Assembly: GCA_964019425.1 (NCBI GenBank) | Contig: OZ025803.1 | Span: forward strand, 248,001-312,000 | Reading direction: 5' to 3' | Length of the DNA: 64,000 bases | From: Flectonema sp. DT1601 | Lineage: Eukaryota; Euglenozoa; Diplonemea; Diplonemida; Diplonemidae | Shown: positions 30,257 to 39,324 of the stretch, in pieces | How positions within the stretch are numbered: position 1 is the stretch's first letter | Layout: each line of letters begins with the position of its first letter | Notes under the pieces: generated by a model | What the model was told of the DNA's origin: nothing | Seen by the model: the letters and a program-made list of their open reading frames with translations, nothing else | Database searches by the model: none | Program-made: the position numbers and the translations under genes

Positions 30257-31216
30257 ATGGGCAACACTGCCGTTGGGCTCCAAGAGGGAACACCTAAGTG
30301 CTCGAGCAAAATGTGCCCGACATGTGTAGCTACTGCTCAAGATACAATTATGAAAGCTGGAGGCGATGTGCAACTGAAATTGGAAGCAGTTAGAAAGATG
30401 TATTTGAGAAGAGGTGTTTGGGCGCATTGCGGTGACTGGGAGAAGGTAGCAGAGATCGAAAAGGAAATTGAAAAACTAGTCGACAGTGTCGTAGATGCGA
30501 TTGATGTCCTGCCACCGCAGCCTAAGCCCCCTCAAATACTACTGCCTCCGACATCTCCTGGTCTCGCTTTCCATTCACCCATTGCACAGAAAAGCAGCTT
30601 TGGTCAAAAGGGATTCAGTGACCTAAGAAGCAGCAGCTTCTCTAACAATAAATCACCAACTAAAGAACAACTAGGACTTCTCAATAGCTATTCGTGTAGA
30701 AATGTGTCCCCTTCTACTGAGTGTTTGACAGCTGGGTTCACAACTAGTGGTGACCTCAGCCCGTCTTCTTCGCCATCGGAAGTGTGTTTGCCTGGCAATC
30801 GATTGAGTAACAAGAAAAGTAGTTTTGGAAAAAACGTCAGTGCTGGTAATTGTGGTTTTGGTAGTAGTGGTGGTAGTGGAGTAAAGTCTAGGCCTACAAT
30901 GTTAGAACATGCCACTGTCGCTCCCACCTTCGCTGACATTACAGAAATCACGTGGGTGAGAGAAGAAGATGATGATTTTAGTAAGTCTCCTGCTGCTTCC
31001 AGTCCTCTTGAAAAAACTGCCCCCGTTGGAGGCTTCTCTGCTTCCTTCACTAACTTCGGTTGTCCTTCTCCAACTTTACGAAGTGAAAACATCTCATCTT
31101 TTGGAACCTTATCAAAAACAAGGCCTGTGAGTCCCTGCTTTCAAAACAGAACTCCTCCTACTTCTCTGGCTAGCAGATCATCTCCTCCGCCTGAAGACAA
31201 AGAAATTTTAAAGTAA
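30257..31216 (+). CDS. Unknown Ser/Pro-rich protein, 319 aa
   Basis: A 319-residue protein. It begins MGNT, so N-myristoylation is possible, although Val at position 6 is not the usual residue. Residues 14-35 carry 'CSSKMCPTC'. Residues 35-85 form a helical pair ('VQLKLEAVRKMYLRRGVWAHCGDWEKVAEIEKEIEKL'). From residue 90 on it is low complexity, rich in Ser, Pro, Gly and Phe, with repeated 'KSSFG' or 'SSFG' units. The helical N-terminus is the only likely folded part. AG sites at 30235 and 30238 leave a leader of about 20 nt. It is the last gene before a 6.5-kb gene desert. No function can be given. Confidence 0.72.
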   Translation: MGNTAVGLQEGTPKCSSKMCPTCVATAQDTIMKAGGDVQLKLEAVRKMYLRRGVWAHCGDWEKVAEIEKEIEKLVDSVVDAIDVLPPQPKPPQILLPPTSPGLAFHSPIAQKSSFGQKGFSDLRSSSFSNNKSPTKEQLGLLNSYSCRNVSPSTECLTAGFTTSGDLSPSSSPSEVCLPGNRLSNKKSSFGKNVSAGNCGFGSSGGSGVKSRPTMLEHATVAPTFADITEITWVREEDDDFSKSPAASSPLEKTAPVGGFSASFTNFGCPSPTLRSENISSFGTLSKTRPVSPCFQNRTPPTSLASRSSPPPEDKEILK

Positions 31217-31791
31217 ATTGATAACCTGCATTTAACTTGTTATTTTCTTCGTCTGATTTCGCAAGGGTTGAGAACGTAAGCCTCAACATAGAAAACCTCA
31301 CAAGTGAAGTAATAAAGAAAAGGGTATTGTACCACCGTTAGCCAGTTGTTAATACTCTTTTCTTTCTTTCTTTTTTTTTTCTTTTTTCTTTTTAAATCCG
31401 GATATTTAGTCTTAAGGTACTGATTTAGTTACGGTCTGTTTTTTTTTCTTCTGGTTTTTGTAGCAAACATCCATTTACCTCCCCATCCACCCTTCCCATT
31501 CCCTCCCCCATCTTCCTACACTCAAAAAAAAAAAAAAATAGTGAAGTAAAAAAAGAAATATCAACTCAGCTGCTGTATCTTAAAAAAGTGAACTCCACGG
31601 ATACAGTTGTGAAGTTACTTTATTTTATTCTCTTAAGCATCTCAAAATGTTCCCTTTTTCTTTCACTTTCTCCCAAGTCTCAAAATCCGTTATTCGTTGG
31701 AAATCGATAACCCCAGACAACACTCAATAATTCTTTTTTTTGTTAGCAGTTTTTGTGGTGAAACGCCTATCTCTATTTTGGCCAGTTTAAG

Positions 31792-31823
<32 letters not shown>

Positions 31824-32079
31824 TATTAATAGAAAGGGTACTTTGTAACATCATCAGTATTACTAAATACATTCGTTTTGTATATTGCTTCGTCGAGGGG
31901 AGGGAGATAGAATAATGCTGTGTCTTTTTTTTTTTTTTTTTTTTTTTAAATTCTTTGTTTTATATTAGTATCTGAGGGGTCTTGTGGAGTCTCGCTAACT
32001 TACGTCTTTTAAGAAAAAAAACTCTACCGCAGGATAATAATAATGATAGCGACAGTACGAATGACACTTTTTTGAATGA

Positions 32080-32340
32080 AAGCATTCCGTACGAAGGAAG
32101 ACTACTCCGATGAAGGAGAAAACTCGCACTCGTTATAAAATAGACAGCAGTGGGAGGGATAGAAAGTGTTTTGTGGAACAGCAGAACAATGTCTTTTTAT
32201 ATAACTTTTTTTTTATATATATTATTATTTTGATTTTAGTGCACTATTCCCCTCATGCCCTATCTTATTATAAGCTCATATCCCAACTCACTGTCTGCCT
32301 ATTCCTTTTTTTTTTTTTTTTTATATAAAATTTCTTTTAT
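32080..32340 (+). repeat. R3 repeat, copy a
   Basis: It starts near the palindrome CTCCGATGAAGGAG (32105-32118), followed by AACTCGCACTCGTT. It then runs through GTGTTTTGTGGAACAGCAGA and ATTTTGATTTTAGTGCA. Related copies are at 46115-46437, 61975-62125 and, in part, 36040-36116. Confidence 0.6.
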
Positions 32341-34302
32341 ATTATTTTTTTGCATTTAACAAGTATTGTAAGAACGAAAAAGAATGTTGGGCAGCACGCG
32401 TAAACCTCCTTTAGCTTTATCAGTTTAAGTCGGTTCACGGGTTTCGTGCACAAACAAAAAATCAAAGTAGTTATATTATTATTTTCTGTATAGTTGAAGA
32501 TAAAGCCAATTCTTTTTTTCACGAATACCTTGACGTGTGTTGGTAGTCAGTTTGGTAGCTTTTTACCCCTCAAAATGTATTCTTCCTAAGTTAAGCATTA
32601 CCACAGTCACTGTATCCTTAACAGATTATTAAATTACCGTTTATGTTAATATGATACAATACCTAGTTATGTTTTTATAAATTCAAATAACGAACCCCCT
32701 CAAGAAAAGTATGAAACTTCTCCAACAATCGATTGTCGCGGAAGAGCTGGCACGGCCTTAGTCTTTTTCATATTCTGGTATTTCGATATTTGGGTCGCAA
32801 AGTATAAAATTGTGATCAACCCAGACGCACAACGTGTTTGGAGTTTGTTAACGGAGATATCATTAACATTAAAAAAGAAAGAGAAAATGGAATACTGAAC
32901 GTTAAAAAAAAGTAACAATAGTTGAAAAAAAGGAAGAATAATATCTTAATGTGCTACTGATTATGTTTATCGATCACCTCCTTGTACCCTACCGCAAATA
33001 ATAATACTTTTGAAGTAACCTGAACGTGGGGATCTAATCTCGTTCATTAGCTGCTTCTCTCTCTTCTCTCTTTTCTCTCTTTGTCATAGGGCTGCTTTGT
33101 GCAAACTTTCACGTAATTGCTTACATCCTTAAAGTGTAAACCAACAATGTGCTCACATGTAGATTCTGATTAGTGTCGTACGAGATCTGACATGTACACA
33201 TCGTCGTCTTTTTGTATCAAAACAGTAATCTGACTGGATTTTTGTTAAGTTTAGTTGTTTTCTTTTATGTGATCCAAATACGAGTTACCCTTCTCCCTCA
33301 ATATTGAACCTCAGCTTGCTTCGGTTACGGAGTTATGTGGTTCCAATGTTATGAAGACAGTGATTGGGGTTGTGTTTTATTTTTATTTTTAATTTTCTTT
33401 ATTTGAATTTGTCGGGTTTGTGAGGTTCTCCTCATTTTGCGTTTTTAGTTCTGCATCTGTAATCTGGAAACATAAAACAAAACATTTATTTTTATTATTA
33501 TTTACTTTCTTTTTTTCTCTGTGGGTTAGTACACCAAGATACAATTCAGATTCCTGATTCACACGTCTAATACTGAAAAAGGTTGGCTGGAATCTTCGTC
33601 GCATTATTGTTGAAAATTTTTTATTTTATTTTTTTTTTTTTCGTGCTCCCTTTTTTCTTTTTCACGACACATAAGTTAGAAACATTAATTATAATGTAAA
33701 ATTCTTTTTTACGACGTCTGAATGGTATTTACCCACACTTACATTACCTGCAGTCAACGGTTACTATTAGTAGTGTCGCAGAAGAAGTTTTCCACACGTG
33801 TGTTGCCTGTTGTGACGGGTTTCATTGTTGTGTGTGCTGTGTAAGCTGCCTAATCAAAGATCATTAAATTCTTGTCTTTTGAGTCCTACGAGTTTCAAGT
33901 AGTTTCTTCCAGTCTATCAGCAATTTGTTAGTTCGCCCATCTGTGAGGGTGCTACCTCAATCATGACCCAAACTGTCACCAATAATTTCAAAAAAAATAA
34001 AAAAAATAGAGATTTTCTATTATTACTATTCTACCCCTTTTTATCGGTTTTTAAAAAAAAAACCGTTTCAAATTCAATTATGAAAAAAAAAAACTTTTTA
34101 TTTGTTCGGGTGTGTTGGTGGGAGAAGAGGGATCCAAAGGAAAGGGAAAAAAAAAAAAAAAAAAAAAAAAAGAAGTCTTATTTATCGTTCGAAAGCTCCT
34201 TGAAATTCGAGCACTCTCGGGGTAGGCTAATTCTGTTTCGAGTTGAGTGTTTCTAATGTTTTCTTCTACACATGGGATCTTGAACTTCCCCACCCATCCT
34301 TT
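32249..34302. repeat. Tandem duplication, unit 1 (2054 bp)
   Basis: It begins at the 9-mer CCCCTCATG (32249-32257) and is followed directly by unit 2, which begins with the same 9-mer at 34303. Long stretches are nearly identical to unit 2 (for example 32520-32930 to 34395-34805), with differences mainly in homopolymer length and small indels. Unit 1 holds an R1 insertion that unit 2 lacks. Confidence 0.85.
32345..32519 (-). repeat. R1 repeat, copy b (SINE-like), with empty site in the duplicate
   Basis: The body at 32352-32512 is flanked by T7 on both sides (32345-32351 and 32513-32519). The matching place in unit 2 (34390-34395) has a single T6 and no insert, with the same flanks TTTTATATTA and CACGAATACC. 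On the minus strand the element ends GTTAAATGC then A7. Confidence 0.85.
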
Positions 34303-35654
34303 CCCCTCATGCCCAATCTTATAATAAGCTCATATCCCAACTCACTGTTTGTCTATTTTTTTTTTTTAATAAAATTTCTTTTATATTAATTTTTTCACGA
34401 ATACCTTGACGTGTGTTGGTAGTCAGTTTGGTAGCTTTTGGCCCTTCAAAATGTATTCTTCCTAAGTTAAGCATTACCACAGTCACTGTATCCTTAACAG
34501 ATTATTAAATTACCGTTTATGTTGATATGATACAATACCTAGTTATGTTTTTATAAATTCAAATAATGAACCCCCTCAAGAAAAGTATGAAACTTCTCCA
34601 ACAATCGATTGTCGCGGAAGAGCTGGCACGGCCTTAGTCTTTTTCATATTCTGGTATTTCGATATTTGGGTCGCAAAGTATAAAATTGTGATCAACCCAG
34701 ACGCACAACGTGTTTGGAGTTTGTTAACGGAGATATCATTAACATTTAAAAAAGAAAGAGAAAATGGAATACTGAACGTTAAAAAAAAGTAACAATAGTT
34801 GAAAAAAAGGAACGGAATATGTTTATCGATCACCTCCTTGTACCCTACCGCAAATAATAATACTTTTGAAGTAACCTGAACGTGGGGATCTAATCTCGTT
34901 CATTAGCTGCTTCTCTCTCTTCTCTCTTTTCTCTCTTTGTGATTGGTCTGCTTTTGTGTAAGAAGTCTCTTTTTTCACCCTTTTGTTTTTATTTTTCAAA
35001 CTTTCACGTAATTGCTTACATCCTTAAAGTGTAAACCAACAACGTGCTCACATGTAGATTCTGATTAGTGTCGTACGAGATCTGACATGTACACATCGTC
35101 GTCTTTTTGTATCAAAACTGTAATCTGACTGGATTTTGTTAAGTTTAGTTGTTTTCTTTTATGTGATCCAAATACGAGTTACCCTTCTCCCTCAATATTG
35201 AACCTCAGCTTGCTTCGGTTACGGAGTTATGTGGTTCCAATGTTATGAAGACAGTGATTGGGGTTGTGTTTTATTTTTATTTTTATTTTTAATTTTCTTT
35301 ATTTGAATTTGTCGGGTTTGTGAAGTTCTCCTCATTTTGCGTTTTTAGTTCTGCATGGGGAAAAAAAAAAAAAAAAAGAAAAAGGAATTTTTTTATAAAT
35401 TTTTTTATTTGTGTTCTCTTTTTTTTAGTACACCAAAGTACAATTCAGATTCCTGATTCCCACTCGTCGCATTATTGCCGAAAACATTTCATTTTTTAAA
35501 TTTATTTTTTTCGCATATCCCGTTTCTTTTTGAGATAGGTAAGTAAGAAGCATTGAGTATAATGTAATTTTTTTTTTTATTTTTTTTTTTTAACGACGTT
35601 CTGAATGGTATTTACCTACTTACATTACCTGCAGTCAACGGTTAAAAAAGTCAA

Positions 35655-35818
35655 TAAAGAAATAATAATATATCAGTACGATGTTTTGTTTGTATGGAAT
35701 TGTGAACCGGCTCAAAACTGATAAAAGGAGGTTTACGTGTGCTGCCAACGTTCCTTTTTTTTTTTTTTTTTGTTCTTACGAAACCTGTCAAGTGCAAAAA
35801 AAAAAAAAAAAAAAAAAA
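35655..35818 (+). repeat. R1 repeat, copy c (SINE-like)
   Basis: It shares GTGAACCGGCT, AACTGATAAA and AGGAGGTTTACG with the minus-strand reading of copy b. It contains an extra T run inside and ends in CAAGTGC followed by A23 (35796-35818), a 3' poly(A) tail. Confidence 0.7.
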
Positions 35819-36039
35819 CTTAAGTATCCCTTTGCTTAGAAGGGTATACGCGATGAGTGGGACATTTCTTCGCTGAAGACGACTGGATAATCAAAAAGAA
35901 CAAAAGGTTTTAATTTTAACCTGAAAACCGGCCATTTCTTTAGTTTGATGTTGTCCTTACAATTTGTTAAATATCTATAAGGTAATCCTAATTAAAATCG
36001 AAGCTTACAGAGGAAAGAGGGTATGCTGTATCAACCCGA

Positions 36040-36112
36040 CAAGTAGTATAAGATTAAGGCTCCTGAAACTACGTATTCTACAAGTGTTATCAGAACAACG
36101 TGATATTTTATT

Positions 36113-36116
<4 letters not shown>
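36040..36116 (+). repeat. R3 repeat, copy c (partial)
   Basis: GGCTCCTGAAACTACGTATT and CTACAAGTGTT match 46250-46350 and 61990-62035. It is followed by T34 at 36117-36150. Confidence 0.5.

Positions 36117-36150
<34 letters not shown>
36117..36150. repeat. T34 homopolymer
   Basis: One of the two longest single-base runs in the window; the other is A34 at 39229-39262. Confidence 0.9.
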
Positions 36151-36154
<4 letters not shown>

Positions 36155-36818
36155 ATCTTATGATTTGGCACGCTATTTTAAAAAAAACAAACTTATATTT
36201 CTAAAAAAGAAAATACTGCCGTAAGTCTTTTTTTTTTTTTTTTGCATCCACAACTTTGTATGGAAGGAAATAAAAATCAGTTCACAATTCTGTTTTCTCC
36301 GTTTTGCTCTCCGTATTTCTGTTCTCCCTTTTGCATCGCTGAAACTAAATCAAACCAACTTCTTTCTTCTAGGCTAAAATCGGTCTCAGCGACTGCGAAA
36401 TAGCAGTATTCTTTTTTTTATTTATCTTCCTTGCAATTGTGCGAAACAAAATAATATTTTTACTGTGGGGTCTAGCCTTTTTAAAAATCCTATGTACGCC
36501 CATCCGCAGAATTACCTACTTTTTAAATATCAAGGCAGCGTGAGTTCGTTTCCACCAAACAACTCTTTTTCTGTGTGAGGAGTACAACACATGTCAAAGC
36601 AGCGCGATGAGTTACTGTTGTTAAGATTCTTACTCTTTCCCGTTTTTCGTGTTTTGATTTATTTTAATTCTTCGAAATGTGGTTCGCTGCGGTTACTTAG
36701 TGACTATCTTTTCAGTGGTTACTCTCTCAGATGTTGTACTTAAAAATAAGTTTTGTATACCAAATCTTGAAGCAGGGATACAATTCTACTTCCTGAACGG
36801 GTTGACGACTTGTAGTAC

Positions 36819-36819
<1 letters not shown>

Positions 36820-36854
<35 letters not shown>
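36820..36854. repeat. (ATA)n microsatellite
   Basis: About eleven to twelve trinucleotide units inside the 1.35-kb insertion. Confidence 0.9.
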
Positions 36855-36855
<1 letters not shown>

Positions 36856-37778
36856 CCCATTTTTATGTGCCATCTTATTCCCCCCTTTTTTTTCAATAAG
36901 CTGACACAATTCTCGCGCTATATTCTGACCTCCCCAAAGGCGCCAGAATTTGTTCGTGGAGGTCAATGGAGAGGACGCTCTTTACTTGCATTGTAGTGTT
37001 GTTGTCGCAGAAGAAGTTTTCCACACGTGTGTTGCCTGTTGTGACGGGTTTCATTGTTGTGTGTGCTGTGTAAGCTGCCTAATCAAAGATCATTAAAATG
37101 CTTGTCTTTTGAGTCCTACGAGTTTCAAGTAGTTTCTTCCAGTCTATCAGCAATTTGTTAGTTCGCCCATCTGTGAGGGTGCTACCTCAATCATGACCCA
37201 AACTGTCACCAATAATTTCAAAAAAAAAAAAAATAGAGATTTTCTATTATTCCAATTCTACCCCTTTTTATCGGTTTTTAAAAAAAAAACCGTTTCAAAT
37301 TCAATTATGAAAAAAAAAAACTTTTTATTTGTTCGGGTGTGTTGGTGGGAGAAGAGGGATCCAAAGGAAAGGGAAACAAAAAAAAAAAAACAAAAAAACA
37401 GTCTTATTTATCGTTCGAAAGCGCCTTGAAAATTCGAGCACTCTCGGGGTAGGCTAATTCTGTTTCGAGTTGAGTGTTTCTGATGTTTTCTTCTACACAT
37501 GGGATCTTGAACTTCCCCACCCATCCTTTCCCCTCATGGCCCCCTTTATACTTAAAATATTTCCCCCTTCTTTTTGCATTACGTTCCTAAGTAAGAGCCT
37601 AGCGTAGTAAGCTGAACCAAAAAGGAATGATTAGCAGAAAATGCTTCTTTCTGTCAACCGCTTGGATCTAACAGATCCAAAAAAAAATAATAATAAGACA
37701 GTAACACTGCTAGTGTAATACGACAATTTATTTAATGTTTTTATTTTCTCCCCTGAAATAGAACATCAAACAGAACAC

Positions 37779-39014
37779 ATGGACATGGAACACTCTGCTG
37801 GGAAAGGGATGACAATGATCGCGAATGCTAACCGTGAAAAACTTCAAAAAATGTGGAAAACTGAGGGAGTAAAGTCCCGTGCAAGACGAGGATGGAAATC
37901 ATGGAAATACAGTGAAAGTAATGGGACAGGTGGAACTGCGTCGAAGATCCTCGACGGGATTCTGTTTCAGGAGTGTTTTAATAAACGAATTTGGAGAATG
38001 ACATCAACACTCGTCCTTCCTGAAAGAGAAAAGATCTCAACCTGGAGTGACATAGATATCGGTAACTTCGTTTACGACGTCATCCACTCTGGTGAGATCA
38101 GAGATTGTAATCTACAGAAACTTCTCCAATCAAATCCTGCATTACGCGATAATCCTGAGACAACCATGTGGTTAGATGGGATGATGCTTCCATTTAGGTC
38201 TGCTGTTCTGACACAGCTTGCTATTGATTTACTTGAGAAAGCTTTATTTAATCAGCAAGCCTGCAACATTCCTGAACGTGGACCCGAATGGAACCACTTG
38301 TCCAATTCCACTTGCGTCACTGATTATGATATTGGAAGGAAATTAGGAGGACGAGATGATGTGATTGATTTTTTGTTAGATGACTTCGAGAGGTATTATT
38401 CTTCTTCTGAGCAAGCGACTATCGATTTATCACCTGACACTATTTCCTTGGCGGGTGCTGGACATCCAGTTGCGTCGTTTTTGTTGCAACACGTGAGAGT
38501 GTCGAAGGGGGGAAAGGCTGATGTTCAAATACTCAAAACCGCAGCTGAAAGTGGATTCATTCCTGCTCAGATTGCTTGGTCTCAAATAACAAAGAATGAC
38601 ACCTACCTACGTGAAATACTCAACAGAGAAGATGGATTAACGTATCCTGTAGCAGCCTACGCACTCGCCAAGAATGCTGACTACAGACGTGATGACAATC
38701 AATCGATGAAATGGCATGAGGAGCATCTTAACTACTGTGACGATAGCTCAATATCTGTACAGTGGGCTCCACTACAGCTCTATTCTTTACAAACTTATCC
38801 CTTCAGTCCTTTAGTTGGTAGTGATGCTACAGCTGACAGTAAAAAAAATATTTCAAAAATCACCGCCAACCGCAACCGCATTGCCCGTCGAGCGATGTTC
38901 TACAATAAGTGGGTTGTCGAAACGGTTAAAGCTATTAGGCTTTCTCAGTTTACACCTGTGTACGTAATATTTATTGTTTTTATAAGCGTTTTGCTGCATC
39001 TGACTCAGTTTTAG
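37779..39014 (+). CDS. Unknown protein with C-terminal membrane segment, 411 aa
   Basis: A 411-residue protein I do not recognise. The N-terminal 70 residues are basic ('KSRARRGWKSWKY'). Residues 70-370 look all-helical. One stretch, 'AAESGFIPAQIAWSQI', recalls Sel1-type helical repeats ('AAEQGHAEAQ'), but only one such unit is clear. Residues about 391-409 are hydrophobic ('TPVYVIFIVFISVLLHLTQF') and end the protein, as in tail-anchored proteins of the ER or mitochondrial outer membrane. The tail could instead be intron read-through, because a GTACGT lies in it, but no convincing downstream exon was seen. The AG at 37760-37761, or the one ending at 37773, precedes the ATG. It is the first gene after the duplicated gene desert. 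Confidence 0.7.
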   Translation: MDMEHSAGKGMTMIANANREKLQKMWKTEGVKSRARRGWKSWKYSESNGTGGTASKILDGILFQECFNKRIWRMTSTLVLPEREKISTWSDIDIGNFVYDVIHSGEIRDCNLQKLLQSNPALRDNPETTMWLDGMMLPFRSAVLTQLAIDLLEKALFNQQACNIPERGPEWNHLSNSTCVTDYDIGRKLGGRDDVIDFLLDDFERYYSSSEQATIDLSPDTISLAGAGHPVASFLLQHVRVSKGGKADVQILKTAAESGFIPAQIAWSQITKNDTYLREILNREDGLTYPVAAYALAKNADYRRDDNQSMKWHEEHLNYCDDSSISVQWAPLQLYSLQTYPFSPLVGSDATADSKKNISKITANRNRIARRAMFYNKWVVETVKAIRLSQFTPVYVIFIVFISVLLHLTQF

Positions 39015-39226
39015 AAAAAAAAAAAAAAACCGGAATTGGAAAAAAATTAATTAATTCTTTTTTACTTACACTTTTTTGCTGTTATTTCTTTTGTTTGTCT
39101 TTTTTTTGCCGCCTGTCGAAGGAAAAAAATAAAAAAATAACTCACTTTACTTACACTCTGCCTTTTTTTCAACTTAGAGTAATAATAATAATAATTTTAG
39201 TTTTGTACGCACCGTATTTAATATTT

Positions 39227-39228
<2 letters not shown>

Positions 39229-39262
<34 letters not shown>
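39229..39262. repeat. A34 homopolymer in the spacer
   Basis: It lies between the unknown gene and the IQ/coiled-coil gene, 48 nt before the AG at 39310. Confidence 0.9.
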
Positions 39263-39267
<5 letters not shown>

Positions 39268-39324
39268 AATGAGATTCAGTGTATATAACGACAGCTTCAT
39301 TATTTATCAGGTATTTCTTTAAAC

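Larger units (their letters stand above)
35645..36992. other. 1.35-kb insertion within duplication unit 2
   Basis: Unit 1 reads directly from GTCAACGGTTA to the TAGTGT...GTCGCAGAAG block (33752-33785); unit 2 has 1.35 kb between them. The insert starts with an R1 copy, carries a partial R3 copy and a T34 run (36117-36150), and ends near an (ATA)n microsatellite. No reading frame or terminal repeat explains it as a single element. Confidence 0.65.
34303..37529. repeat. Tandem duplication, unit 2 (3227 bp, interrupted)
   Basis: A copy of unit 1 that starts at CCCCTCATG (34303) and is followed by the same 9-mer at 37530-37538, where the similarity ends. It lacks the R1 copy of unit 1 and is interrupted at about 35645-36992 by 1.35 kb that unit 1 does not have. 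After the interruption it matches 33778-34302 again from about 37005. Confidence 0.85.
31217..37761 (+). other. 6.5-kb gene desert with a tandem duplication and several repeats
   Basis: No coding frame looks real: the short frames are rich in Phe, Lys and Asn from T and A runs, and many are duplicated along with the DNA. The region is built from R3, R1 and a tandem duplication of about 2 kb (32249-34302 and 34303-37529). The duplicated sequence could carry an unrecognised non-coding RNA, but nothing shows it. Confidence 0.65.

Noticed and set aside
39001-39014. Intron read-through at the end of the 37779 gene
   Set aside because: A GTACGT exists upstream, but no downstream exon with an open frame and acceptor was convincing; the hydrophobic tail is plausible as a membrane anchor.
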